NCBI GenBank assembly: GCA_017301995.1
Contig: JAFLEH010000011.1
Location: 1-64,000, forward strand
Length of the DNA stretch: 64,000 bases
Direction: 5' to 3'
From: Verrucomicrobiota bacterium
Lineage (GTDB): Bacteria; Verrucomicrobiota; Verrucomicrobiia; Verrucomicrobiales; Akkermansiaceae
In this document: piece by piece, positions 9,536-18,970 of the stretch
Layout: each line of letters starts with the position of its first letter
Position numbering within the stretch: position 1 is the stretch's first letter
Notes under the pieces: model-generated
Databases searched by the model: none
What the model saw: only the letters and a program-made list of their open reading frames with translations
What the model was told of the DNA's origin: nothing
Translations under genes and position numbers: made by a program

Positions 9536-12500
9536 TTCGCTATCCGATCCCGATCGCAGTTCTCCTGTCCACCGCGCTTCTGCGCGGCGGCGACAGCGTG
9601 GTTGTGATCAATGAAATCCACTATCACCCGGTGAATTCCGCGCTCGAGTTTGTCGAACTTCACAACCAACTGAGCGTGAACGTGGATCTTTCTGGATGGC
9701 GATTCGACGGCGGAATCGTCTATCAGTTTGACGAGGGCACGGTGATTCCCGCTCGGGGCTACCTGGTCGTGGCCAAGGATCCCGCGGCGCTTCGGACCGC
9801 AACGGGCGCCACGGGTGTGTTAGGTCCGTTTTCCGGCGCGCTTGCCAATGATGGGGAAACGCTGCGCCTCTGGAACAACAACGGGGCTTTGCGGACGATG
9901 GCGGAGCCACCCTCTCCGCCCGCTGCCGCGGAACTGTGGAGCGTGGATCTCCAGGGCGACGGAGTGGGAGGCGTTTACGGACAGGTTCCGCCCACCACAA
10001 TGATTGGCCCGGAAAGCGCGAGTGGCTTGGGCGGCTACTGGAACCCGCTGACCCTAGCAAGCCATCCGGCGACCTCAACCAACCCAGGCGTTGCCGTGCT
10101 GAAGGATTCCTCCGGCAACGATTCGGGACTCTCGTTTTCGATCACCGGCACGGTTAGCGCCTTCACCGTCGGATCTTCGGGCGGATCCGCGCCGCTCTAC
10201 AACGACTATCTGTTTCTTGGCGCCGGCAATAGCGCGAACAACATAACATGGAGGATAGACGGCGCGAATCCGACGAAATCCTACGCGCTCTGGCTATATG
10301 GCTCAGCCTATCGGAACTCGCGGATCAAAGTGGATGCCAATGGCAATGGCTCCCTCGCGGATGACGGGTTCGTCACACCTCCCGCCGGTGGCGGCACGCT
10401 GGTCAGCGGGATTGTTCCTGATGCTTCGGGGACGATTCTCGGCAGCGCGAGCGCGGCCGGTGAGACAAATTGGTCGGGATTCCAGCTCATGCTGCCTTCC
10501 AACCAAACCGGCGGAGGATTCGACCCCGGTGCCTACGACGACAGCCTCGACCGCCGCAGGCTGATGGACGAGGTGACCTACAACGACCGCGGATCATGGC
10601 CTGTCGGACCGGATGGATCCGGGTATTCCCTGGCGAAAATCGATCCGCAGGGTGGCGGCCAACCGGAGAACTGGACGACATCGGCCCAGTCTAACGGAAC
10701 TCCGGGTGCGGTGAATTTCAATCCGGAAGCACAATCGCTTTCCATCACCGACACTTCCGGCAACCATCTGCACGCGACTTCGGTCGTGGCCGCTTCCCTG
10801 ACGTCCGGGGGCGGGGGAAGGAACGGCGAGGCGCTCGTGTGCGGCGGAACCACCGCGGTCGATGTCCCGGTCAATCTGAACCCGGCCGCAATGCCGGACG
10901 CCACCGTTGGCGCGTGGGTCCGGGCGAGCCAATTCGACACCCCTGCGCGCCACGAAATCCTTTCAACCGACGACGGAGGTTATGACCGGGCCCTGACGAT
11001 CGACTCGCGGTCTGGGGGCGGCGATACGGGGGTCGTGCGTTACGCGGCCTTCGGCGGAGCGGCCACCGGAGTGATTCCCGGCGGCGCCGCGTCGACCGCC
11101 GATGGGTGGGTTTTTGTCTGCGCGGTGTTTGACCAGACCGCGGGCCAGACCCGCCTGCACGTGGACAACAACATATATACCGGCGGTCTAACCCACGGAT
11201 CGGGCTTGACCCACATGAGGATCGGCGGGCATCCGGGGGGCACCGAGTATTTCAAGGGAGCCATCGACAATGTCTTTGTGTTCGACCGCGTTCTGACACC
11301 CGCGGAGATCTCGGGCATTCGCGATGCGGGGGTGCTGGCGCTCATGGCACCCGCGCTATCGGGAAATCTCCGCGCCTTGTATGAATTCGAACCTACGACC
11401 GCTCAGGACGGTCCGGATGGTCCGCCAGTTGCCATCAGCGAGATATCCGGACTTGGGGACCCGGCTTTCTTTGTGGAATTGCACGGCCGAGGCGCGACGG
11501 CGGTTGATCTATCCGGGTGGACCGTGCGCTGCTCCAACCCTTCCGCGGAATATGTGATTCCGTCCGGTTCACTGGAGGCGGGCGGCTATTTCGTTCTGGA
11601 CGAGGCCACCTTGGGATTCCGGCCCCTCGCGGGATCGGAGCTGTTCGTTCTTTCACCACAGCGGCTGGCTGATGCCGTTCATCTGGAGATCACCGCGAGG
11701 GCAAGGGAGACAACCGGCACGGGAAGATGGCTGACCCCATCGGTACCCACACCCGGAACCTCCAATTTGTTCCCGCCACCAAGAGGAGTGGTTATCAATG
11801 AAATCTTCCATACGGACTACCATGACGGACCCGAGGAATGGGTGGAGCTTTTCAACCGGGAGTCGGCGGACATCGATCTATCAGGCTGGAGGCTTGGCGG
11901 CGGCATCGGTTTCACGATGCCCGCCGGAACCATCCTGTCGGCCGGCGGCATGTTGGTTGTGGCCAAGGATGCCACCACTCTGGCGGTGAAATATCCGGGC
12001 CGCGGCATTGTTGGGAACTATTCCGGCCGGCTCGGTGATGACGACCGCGTCACCCTTGAGGATCCCGCGGGCAACCTTGCCGATGAGGTCGGATACCACG
12101 GCGATCCGCCATGGCCCTGGCAGACGGATAGGGGCGGGGCCAGCCTCGAACTGCGCGATCCAGCGGCCGACAACTCCCTGCCGGAAAGCTGGGCGGCAAG
12201 TGCCACCGGCCATCTCGGAGCGTGGGAAACGGTTAGCTATGCCGGTGTTGCCGCCGATGACGGCATCGGCAACGACGCGTTCCGCGACTTCATGTTGGGA
12301 CTGCTGGATCGGGGCGAGGTGTTGATCGACGATGTGAGTGTTAGAGAAGATCCCGCAGGGACCAATCTGGAGTTTGTCGGAAATGGCGGGTTTGAGAGCG
12401 ATACCGTCGGGATGCCGCCGTCCGGCTGGCGATGTATCGGCAATCACGGACAGGGCCGGACGGTCGTCATCACCGATCCTGCCGATCCCTCGAACAAATG

Positions 12501-15327
12501 TCTGCGCGTCGTTGCCACCGGGGCCACCGAGGACAAGCACAACCGGATCGAAACGACATTCGTCGGTTCGGAGCGGGCGGTTGTGGTTGGCCGGACCTAT
12601 CGGATTTCGTTCCGCGCGCGCTGGGTGGCCGGCTCGAACCAGATCAATTCCCGCCTTTATTTCAACTATCTGCAACGGACATCCCTGCTTCAGGTCGGCG
12701 ACCAATGGGGAACGCCGGGAATGCCGAATTCGGTGGCGGTGGCCAACGCGGGGCCGGGGTTCCGCGGTCTGACCCATCAGCCGGCGGTTCCCTCCGCCGG
12801 CGAAGAAACGACCGTGTCGGTGGCAATCTCCGATCCGCAGGGCGTGACCTTGCCGAGGCTATGCTATCGGGTCAATGGAGGTGCGTGGCAGACTCTGGAG
12901 ATGATGGAGGGCGCGGATGGGCGCTACCGGGCGGTTGTTCCCGGCCAAGCCGCCGGGGTGTTGGTTAGATACTACGCCAAAGCCGCCGACGGGAACGGGG
13001 TCGAGTGCCTCTATCCGGCGGAGGGTGCTTCGGCGGGGGTGTTCTTCCGCGTTTCCAATGGCGACGCGGATACCAGTGGGTCGCGCGCGAATCTCCGGAT
13101 ACTTGTGTCTCCGGAGGACGAGACACTCCTGTTCGCGGCCACCAATCGGATGAGCAACGATGGCGTGCCCGGGACGGTGATCGAAGATGAAACCACGATC
13201 TATCATAACTGCTCGCTGCGGCTCAAGGGAAGCGCCTTCGGCAGGTATGCGGCCACCGAGTTCGGCTACAACATCGACTTCCCTGCGGATCGGCCGTTCC
13301 GCGGAGTCCATGACAGCGTCAGTATCGAGCGGGCGGGCAATCTGAAAGAGCTGGTGGCGAAACATATCCTCAATCGGGCGGGGGGCGGCTACTGGAGCCA
13401 GTTCGACGATGTCGCGAAAATCAACGGCCCGGGTGTCTCGGGCATCGGCCTCATCGCGGCCAGCCGCACCACGGGGGTGTTTCTGAAAGGCCTCTTCCCG
13501 GACCTGCCGGTCGGGACCGTGTTCAATCACGAACTTCTCTATCAACCCAACGGAACAACGGATGGTGATCCGCGGTCGCTGAAGCTGAACAATCCCTACA
13601 ATCATGATCGAGGCACCTACGAGTTCGCGGACCGCGGGTCCGACAAGGAGGCCTACCGGTGGGGGTGGCAGATCCGAAACCGGCGGCGTGACGACAACTA
13701 CGCGCCCATCGTGAGGCTCAACCGCGCGTTTGCCCTTACGGGGAACGACTTCACGGAGGAGTTCGAAGCAACCGTTGACGTTGCGCAGTGGATGAGAACC
13801 TGGGCGGTGATGGGGCTGTACGGAAATGACGACCAATACGGACGGCTGTTCGCGCACAACTGGCGGCTTTACGAACGGCCGACCGATGGCCGCCTTGTCG
13901 CGCTCCCGTGGGATCTGGACCGGGCGTTCAATCTGGCCACGTCGTCGCCAGTTCCTCCCACGGGCTTCGAGATCGCGGATGTGATCGCCAATCCCGCCTA
14001 CAAGCGGCTGTTCGACAGCCAGATGCTTGACTTGGTTAGGACAACATGCAACGCGGACTACCTTACCCCGTGGATCGCCCATTTTGGCGTGGTGACCGGC
14101 GAGTCGGCGGAGTTTGCCGGAATCGCGGCATATATGTCTGGCCGGGCCGCCCAGGCGATATCCTCGCTTCCGCAGGCGGTTCCATTTGCGATCACGAGCC
14201 ACGGCGGAGCCGACTTCACGGTCGCGACTTCCTCGGTCGTGCTCCAGGGCACCGGTTGGAGCGATGTTGCCAGCATCGGGATGGCGGGTGTGGCGGTGCC
14301 TTTGGATGTGCTTTGGAGCGGTCCCACCGCATGGTCGGCCGTGGTGGCGCTCAATGGAGGTGCCAACAACATCGTTCTAACCGCCAGAAACCCGCAGGGT
14401 GTCGTGGTCGGGCAGGATGCGGTGACCGTGACAAGCGCGGCGGCCGTCGTTCCCGGAAACGCCGTGAATCTGGTGATTGGCGAGTTGCATTACAATCCGG
14501 CCGGGCCCACGCCGGCTGAGGCAGCCGCCGGTTTCACCAGCGAGAACGATTTCGAGTTTGTCGAGTTGATGAACATCAGCGCGACCGACACGGTCAATCT
14601 GGCCGGATGTGTGTTCGATGCCGGGATTAGCCACGTGTTTTCGCCGGGAACGTTGCTTCCGCCGGGCGAGAAGCTGGTATTGCCGAGGAGAGCGGCGGCA
14701 TTTGGCATGCGGTATCCCGGAGTGCCCGTGGCTGACGAATACTTCGATCCCGCGGATCCGACCGGCAACCAGTTGAGCAACGGTGGTGAACGGATCACAC
14801 TGCGCTCGGCGACCGGTGAGGTGGTCAAATCGTTCATCTACGATGACGCGTGGCCGTGGCCGGTGGAGCCCGACGGTGCCGGAAGATCGCTTGTGCTTAT
14901 CCATCCTCTATCCAATCCGGACCACAGCCAACCGCTCAACTGGCGTGCCAGTGCGGCTGCGGGCGGCAATCCGGGTGCCGTCGATTCCCATCCGCCGTTT
15001 GCCGGTGTTCCGGACGGCGACCAGAACGGCAACGGCCGTCCTGATCTGTTGGACTATGCATTTGGCAATGGCGTCAGTCCATCAGTCGTGCCGCTGGACG
15101 GAGGCGGGGCGGTGTTCACCCTGGAACGGGATCCGTATGCCGCCGCCGCCGTTTCGATAGAACGATCTTCGGATTTGTCACCGCAATCCTGGACGACGGT
15201 CGCCGATGCCCAACTCAGCGGAAGAACCACGCTCGCGGGCGGCTTGGAGAGGCTCGTTTTCACCGTGCCTCCGGCGGACGAACAATCGGGTCATGGCTTT
15301 TTCAGGCTAAGGATCGTGGTTCCGTAA
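9532..15327 (+). CDS. Giant lamin-tail / LamG / CotH-kinase-domain secreted protein
   Basis: 1931 aa with a short signal peptide (MIRYPIPIAVLLSTALL). Domains in order, approximate residues: lamin-tail domain (22-125, VVINEIHYHP then FVELHN and DLSGW); LamG/concanavalin-like domain (400-620); a second lamin-tail (632-722); a third (750-866, VVINEIFHTDYHDGPEEWVE); a jelly-roll carbohydrate-binding-like domain (945-1050); a CotH-type domain (1187-1475, with the LPWDLDRAF metal-binding motif); an IPT/TIG-like segment (1553-1636); a fourth lamin-tail (1643-1818); and a C-terminal tail with GNGRPDLLDYAFGNG. CotH proteins are atypical protein kinases in spore coats; secreted bacterial lamin-tail/CotH proteins are widespread but poorly understood. 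Its ATG overlaps the previous stop (ATGA). Confidence 0.85.
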   Translation: MIRYPIPIAVLLSTALLRGGDSVVVINEIHYHPVNSALEFVELHNQLSVNVDLSGWRFDGGIVYQFDEGTVIPARGYLVVAKDPAALRTATGATGVLGPFSGALANDGETLRLWNNNGALRTMAEPPSPPAAAELWSVDLQGDGVGGVYGQVPPTTMIGPESASGLGGYWNPLTLASHPATSTNPGVAVLKDSSGNDSGLSFSITGTVSAFTVGSSGGSAPLYNDYLFLGAGNSANNITWRIDGANPTKSYALWLYGSAYRNSRIKVDANGNGSLADDGFVTPPAGGGTLVSGIVPDASGTILGSASAAGETNWSGFQLMLPSNQTGGGFDPGAYDDSLDRRRLMDEVTYNDRGSWPVGPDGSGYSLAKIDPQGGGQPENWTTSAQSNGTPGAVNFNPEAQSLSITDTSGNHLHATSVVAASLTSGGGGRNGEALVCGGTTAVDVPVNLNPAAMPDATVGAWVRASQFDTPARHEILSTDDGGYDRALTIDSRSGGGDTGVVRYAAFGGAATGVIPGGAASTADGWVFVCAVFDQTAGQTRLHVDNNIYTGGLTHGSGLTHMRIGGHPGGTEYFKGAIDNVFVFDRVLTPAEISGIRDAGVLALMAPALSGNLRALYEFEPTTAQDGPDGPPVAISEISGLGDPAFFVELHGRGATAVDLSGWTVRCSNPSAEYVIPSGSLEAGGYFVLDEATLGFRPLAGSELFVLSPQRLADAVHLEITARARETTGTGRWLTPSVPTPGTSNLFPPPRGVVINEIFHTDYHDGPEEWVELFNRESADIDLSGWRLGGGIGFTMPAGTILSAGGMLVVAKDATTLAVKYPGRGIVGNYSGRLGDDDRVTLEDPAGNLADEVGYHGDPPWPWQTDRGGASLELRDPAADNSLPESWAASATGHLGAWETVSYAGVAADDGIGNDAFRDFMLGLLDRGEVLIDDVSVREDPAGTNLEFVGNGGFESDTVGMPPSGWRCIGNHGQGRTVVITDPADPSNKCLRVVATGATEDKHNRIETTFVGSERAVVVGRTYRISFRARWVAGSNQINSRLYFNYLQRTSLLQVGDQWGTPGMPNSVAVANAGPGFRGLTHQPAVPSAGEETTVSVAISDPQGVTLPRLCYRVNGGAWQTLEMMEGADGRYRAVVPGQAAGVLVRYYAKAADGNGVECLYPAEGASAGVFFRVSNGDADTSGSRANLRILVSPEDETLLFAATNRMSNDGVPGTVIEDETTIYHNCSLRLKGSAFGRYAATEFGYNIDFPADRPFRGVHDSVSIERAGNLKELVAKHILNRAGGGYWSQFDDVAKINGPGVSGIGLIAASRTTGVFLKGLFPDLPVGTVFNHELLYQPNGTTDGDPRSLKLNNPYNHDRGTYEFADRGSDKEAYRWGWQIRNRRRDDNYAPIVRLNRAFALTGNDFTEEFEATVDVAQWMRTWAVMGLYGNDDQYGRLFAHNWRLYERPTDGRLVALPWDLDRAFNLATSSPVPPTGFEIADVIANPAYKRLFDSQMLDLVRTTCNADYLTPWIAHFGVVTGESAEFAGIAAYMSGRAAQAISSLPQAVPFAITSHGGADFTVATSSVVLQGTGWSDVASIGMAGVAVPLDVLWSGPTAWSAVVALNGGANNIVLTARNPQGVVVGQDAVTVTSAAAVVPGNAVNLVIGELHYNPAGPTPAEAAAGFTSENDFEFVELMNISATDTVNLAGCVFDAGISHVFSPGTLLPPGEKLVLPRRAAAFGMRYPGVPVADEYFDPADPTGNQLSNGGERITLRSATGEVVKSFIYDDAWPWPVEPDGAGRSLVLIHPLSNPDHSQPLNWRASAAAGGNPGAVDSHPPFAGVPDGDQNGNGRPDLLDYAFGNGVSPSVVPLDGGGAVFTLERDPYAAAAVSIERSSDLSPQSWTTVADAQLSGRTTLAGGLERLVFTVPPADEQSGHGFFRLRIVVP

Positions 15328-15517
15328 ACAGGGGGGCCATGGCGGAACATGTTGCCGTTTCGGTGGCCCAATCCATCTCCGTTGATCGGTTGCCGTGCTT
15401 GGTCGAAAAACTCCAGGTCTCGGACAATCCCCCAAACGGGGTGTGGGCGGTGGGGGATTTCCATGCTAGAACGTGATTGGGCGACACGTAGCCACACTCA
15501 TCCATCCATCCACGATC

Positions 15518-18031
15518 ATGACATTCATCCATAAATCCATCCTTCAGGGAGCGTTGCTGCTGGCGTTGGCCATGGCCGGACGCGCCGCCGGAATCGAGAC
15601 CGTTGCGGCGCCTGAAATCGCGCCGGGAAATCCGCATTATGTGGGCAACCGCGCTCCGTTGGAGCCCGCGAGGCTGATGCTGTTGCCGCCCGGATCGGTG
15701 GAGCCGCGCGGGTGGGTCCGCGAGCAGTTGAACCGCCAGCGCGAGGGGTTGACCGGCCACCTCGGGGAAATCAGCGAGTGGCTGCAAAAGGAGGACAACG
15801 CGTGGCTGAGCAAGAACGGCAAAGGGAAATACGGCTGGGAGGAGCTGCCCTATTGGCTGAAAGGATATATCGAGTTGGCATATATCTTCAACGATCCGAA
15901 AATGCTCGCCGAATGCAAGATTTGGGTGGAAGGCACGCTGGCCAGCCAGCGGCCCGACGGTGACTTCGGTCCGGACCAGCGGTTTGAGGATGGCACGCGC
16001 GACTATTGGGCGAACATGGTGATGCTGTTCTGCCTGCAATCGTATTACGAGCACTCGCATGATCCGCGGGTGTTGGATCTGATGTCGAAGTATTTCCGCT
16101 ACCAGGCCACCGTTTCCGATGAGAAGATGCTCACCGGCTACTGGCAGAAGATGCGCGGCGGAGATAACATTTATAGCATCCACTGGCTCTACAACCGCAC
16201 CGGGGATCGGGAACTGCTGAAGCTTGCGGAGAAGATCCACCGGTGTACCGCGGATTGGCGGATGAAGGACAATCTGCCCAACTGGCACAATGTGAACATC
16301 GCCCAGTGTTTCCGCGAGCCGGCGCAGTATTTCCTGCAAACGCGCGCCGCGTCCGACCTTCAGGCGGCTTATGCGAATTTTCACGAAGTTCGCAAGCGTT
16401 ATGGCCAGGTCCCGGGCGGCATGTTCGGCGGTGATGAAAACTGCCGCGCCGGATACGACGATCCCCGCCAGGGTGTGGAAACCTGCGGTCTGGTGGAGCA
16501 GATGCTCTCCGACCAGATGCTGTTCCAGATCACCGCCGATCCGTTCTGGGCGGACCATTGCGAGGAGGTGGCGTTCAATTCCTATCCGGCCGCGGTGATG
16601 CCGGACTTCAAGTCGCTGCGCTATCTGACCGCGCCTAACATGGTTGTCTCCGACAGCAAGAACCATGCGCCCGGAATCGACAATGCCGGACCGTTTCTGG
16701 TGATGAATCCGTTCAGTTGCCGCTGCTGCCAGCACAATCACTCGCACGGTTGGCCGTATTTCAACAAACACGCGTGGATGGCCACCGCCGACCGCGGGCT
16801 TTGCGCGGCACTCTACACCGCCAACGAGGTCCGCGCGAAGGTCGCGGACGGCTCCGAAATCCGCATCTCGCAGGAAACCAACTATCCGTTTGAGGACTCC
16901 ATCCGTTTCCAGGTTTCCGCCGGAAAGCCGGTTTCGTTTCCGCTCTATCTGCGGGTGCCTGCGTGGTGCGCCGAACCCTGCGTGGCGCTGGGCGGAGAGA
17001 CTCCCGTCGGCGTAAAGGGAGGAAAGTTCATCCGCATCAACCGCGAGTGGCGGGATGGCGACACGGTTTCCCTAACATTGCCGATGGCGGTGCGCACCCG
17101 CACATGGGAGCACAACCACCGCAGCGTGAGCGTGGACTATGGACCGCTCACCTTCTCCCTGCGCATCGGCGAGCGTTACGACCGCAAGAGCAGCACCGAG
17201 ACGGCCATCGGTGATTCGCACTGGCAGAAAGGCGCCGACCCGGAGAAGTGGCCGTCGTTCGAGATTCATCCGACCACGCCATGGAACTACGGACTCGTGC
17301 TGGCGTCCGCGCAACCGGAGCAATCGTTCATCGTCGAGCGCGGGCAGTGGCCGTCGGACAACTATCCGTTCACGCCCGAATCGGCTCCGATTCGGCTCAA
17401 GGCGAAGGCAAAACGCGTCCCCGAATGGACGCTCGACCGTCATGGACTGTGCGCGGTGTTGCAGGACAGCCCGGTGGTTTCCGACCAACCCGAGGAAACC
17501 GTCACCCTGATCCCGATGGGCGCGGCGCGTCTGCGGGTCAGCGCGTTTCCGGTGATCGGCACCGGTGCCGGCGCGAAACGCTGGATCGCGCCACAGGTGC
17601 CGAAGCCGCCGCTCTATCCGACTACGGCGTCGCATTGTTTCGGAGGCGACTCGGTGGACGCCGTTGGCGATGGCATGGTGCCGAAGGACTCCGGCGACCA
17701 TTCGATCCCGCGGCTGACTTTCTGGCCGCACCGCGGCGGCACCGAGTGGGTGGAATACGCGTTCAAGGACCCGAAGCGGGTCTCCGAGGTTGGCATCTAT
17801 TGGTTCGATGATACCGGAGTCGGCCAATGCAGGCTGCCCAAGGCCTGGAAGGTGCTCTATCAATCTGCCGTGGGAACTTGGCAGCCGGTGCCCGGTTTTC
17901 AGGCCGGTCCGGTGGCCAAGGACTGCTGGAACACCGGGACGTTCCCCGAAATCACCACCAAAGCCCTCCGCGTGGAAGTGGAACTCCAACCCGGCTTCTC
18001 CGGCGGCGTGCTGGAGTGGACGGTGAAATAG
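15518..18031 (+). CDS. Secreted GH127-family (DUF1680) beta-L-arabinofuranosidase-like enzyme
   Basis: 837 aa from the ATG at 15518, chosen because it begins a good signal peptide (MTFIHKSILQGALLLALAMA). An in-frame ATG at 15473 would add a non-signal extension. The body matches the GH127/DUF1680 fold. Family members such as HypBA1 use a Glu-x-Cys and Cys-Cys set to bind zinc and a cysteine as nucleophile. Here these are E321-T-C323 (VETCGL) and C403-C404 (CRCCQHNHSHGWP), so it is probably active. After the barrel and beta-sandwich, residues ~690-837 form a discoidin-like F5/8 type C domain (WVEYAFKDPKRVSEVGIYWF). Likely removes L-arabinofuranose or related sugars from plant or algal glycans outside the cell. 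No other glycan-degradation gene is adjacent. Confidence 0.87.
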   Translation: MTFIHKSILQGALLLALAMAGRAAGIETVAAPEIAPGNPHYVGNRAPLEPARLMLLPPGSVEPRGWVREQLNRQREGLTGHLGEISEWLQKEDNAWLSKNGKGKYGWEELPYWLKGYIELAYIFNDPKMLAECKIWVEGTLASQRPDGDFGPDQRFEDGTRDYWANMVMLFCLQSYYEHSHDPRVLDLMSKYFRYQATVSDEKMLTGYWQKMRGGDNIYSIHWLYNRTGDRELLKLAEKIHRCTADWRMKDNLPNWHNVNIAQCFREPAQYFLQTRAASDLQAAYANFHEVRKRYGQVPGGMFGGDENCRAGYDDPRQGVETCGLVEQMLSDQMLFQITADPFWADHCEEVAFNSYPAAVMPDFKSLRYLTAPNMVVSDSKNHAPGIDNAGPFLVMNPFSCRCCQHNHSHGWPYFNKHAWMATADRGLCAALYTANEVRAKVADGSEIRISQETNYPFEDSIRFQVSAGKPVSFPLYLRVPAWCAEPCVALGGETPVGVKGGKFIRINREWRDGDTVSLTLPMAVRTRTWEHNHRSVSVDYGPLTFSLRIGERYDRKSSTETAIGDSHWQKGADPEKWPSFEIHPTTPWNYGLVLASAQPEQSFIVERGQWPSDNYPFTPESAPIRLKAKAKRVPEWTLDRHGLCAVLQDSPVVSDQPEETVTLIPMGAARLRVSAFPVIGTGAGAKRWIAPQVPKPPLYPTTASHCFGGDSVDAVGDGMVPKDSGDHSIPRLTFWPHRGGTEWVEYAFKDPKRVSEVGIYWFDDTGVGQCRLPKAWKVLYQSAVGTWQPVPGFQAGPVAKDCWNTGTFPEITTKALRVEVELQPGFSGGVLEWTVK

Positions 18032-18086
18032 GCGGACCGGTTCGCGTAACCCATCCGTATCCGTGAATCCCGGATGGGAGAACAGT

Positions 18087-18117
18087 GCCCGCGCCCCGGC
18101 GGGACCGGAGCGCGGGC
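18087..18117. terminator. Bidirectional hairpin between convergent genes
   Basis: Perfect 8-bp inverted repeat GCCCGCGC (18087-18094) / GCGCGGGC (18110-18117) with a 15-base loop that is itself GC-rich. It sits between the GH127 stop and the stop of the convergent RbfA-like gene. Downstream on the plus strand is GGGTTTATG, only a weak T-rich tail. Position and strength favour a shared terminator. Confidence 0.6.
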
Positions 18118-18126
18118 GGGTTTATG

Positions 18127-18555
18127 TTAGGTCTCCGGCAGCACGCGGAAGCGGAGATGAGGCGCGCGTTTGCGTCGAATCTCCTCCGCCACGACCGAGC
18201 GCAGCAGACCGGACGCGCCTTGCAGGACGCGTTCCAGTTCCGCGAGCCTGCCTGGGTCGCCGGGAGCGGTGGCCAGCACCAGCAGCGTGGACCCGCCCGA
18301 CAGCGGTTCCACCGACCGGAGGGTCAGGTCCGCGAGCCGTGGGTCGGCACAAGTGGTGGTTAGGCCGGCGTCGAGCGCCCGGAACACCGCCTTGAGGTAT
18401 TGCCCGGTGTGGGCGGATGCCTTGCGGGTCCCGCGCGGCTCGCCGTAGCACCGCTGATAGATGGCGGGCGGCAGGCCGTCGCCGGGTCCGGTCTCGCCGC
18501 AGGGATCTCCGTGGCGGCTTCCGGGATCGGATGTCTTTGTCTTGAATCGTTTCAT
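18127..18555 (-). CDS. RbfA-like ribosome-binding factor
   Basis: 142 aa. The C-terminal ~85 residues align by eye with RbfA, the KH-fold protein that helps mature the 16S rRNA 5' end and 30S subunit: DPRLADLTLRSVE, a short acidic loop, L-Q-G-A-S-G-L-L-R-S, then RRKRAPHLRFRVLPE. The N-terminal ~55 residues (Lys/Arg/Gly/Pro-rich, MKRFKTKTSDPGSRHGDPCG) are longer than in a typical RbfA. The usual neighbours infB, nusA or truB are absent, so this may be a second, divergent copy or a relocated single copy. It converges on the GH127 gene across a strong hairpin. Family call moderate; no gene symbol given because orthology is not shown. Confidence 0.6.
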   Translation of the reverse strand: MKRFKTKTSDPGSRHGDPCGETGPGDGLPPAIYQRCYGEPRGTRKASAHTGQYLKAVFRALDAGLTTTCADPRLADLTLRSVEPLSGGSTLLVLATAPGDPGRLAELERVLQGASGLLRSVVAEEIRRKRAPHLRFRVLPET

Positions 18556-18970
18556 GTTGATAGATTGGATTGTTGGAAAACGGAACCATCCGGGCGCGAC
18601 TCGCCCGGGTAGTGGAAATCGCGTGCGCCGGAAGACGCGGTCGCCTGAGCCCTCAATCCGCGCCCGGTTTGTTCCGGAGCGGCGGCGTCAGACGGCAACA
18701 GCCCGTCCGGCGCCTGTTGCAACAAGCGCGGCGGCGGACGATGCTGGACACGGGGAAATCATCATGAACCTCCTGGTGGGTTGGGCGCAGGACCTTGGCC
18801 GGAGCGGGGCGGGATGTCGAGGGGAAAATGGACGCTTGGATATCCAGATCCGGATTTTGCTGGAGTAGTGAGTGGTTCGTCCGAACCGGTGTGCCGTTGC
18901 CCGAATATTGCGCCCTTCGCAAAAAAGGGTTCGCCAAGGGCTGCGGTTTGGCTAGTTTTCCGCCCGAACG
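18556..18970. other. 415-bp intergenic region without a credible gene
   Basis: Divergent spacer between the RbfA-like gene and the GNAT gene, so it should hold both promoters. The only clear structure is a perfect 7-bp inverted repeat, CCGGGCG (18590-18596) / CGCCCGG (18602-18608), in the 5' leader of the RbfA-like gene, which could be a regulatory hairpin. Open frames crossing this stretch have no domain or signal peptide and were not accepted. Confidence 0.5.

Noticed and set aside
12859..14202. 447-aa minus-strand frame inside the lamin-tail/CotH gene
   Set aside because: Arg/Gly/Pro-rich shadow frame of GC-rich coding DNA; the plus strand has clear domains here.
15302..16771. 489-aa minus-strand frame over the GH127 gene
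   Set aside because: Antisense to conserved catalytic GH127 sequence, no recognisable domain.
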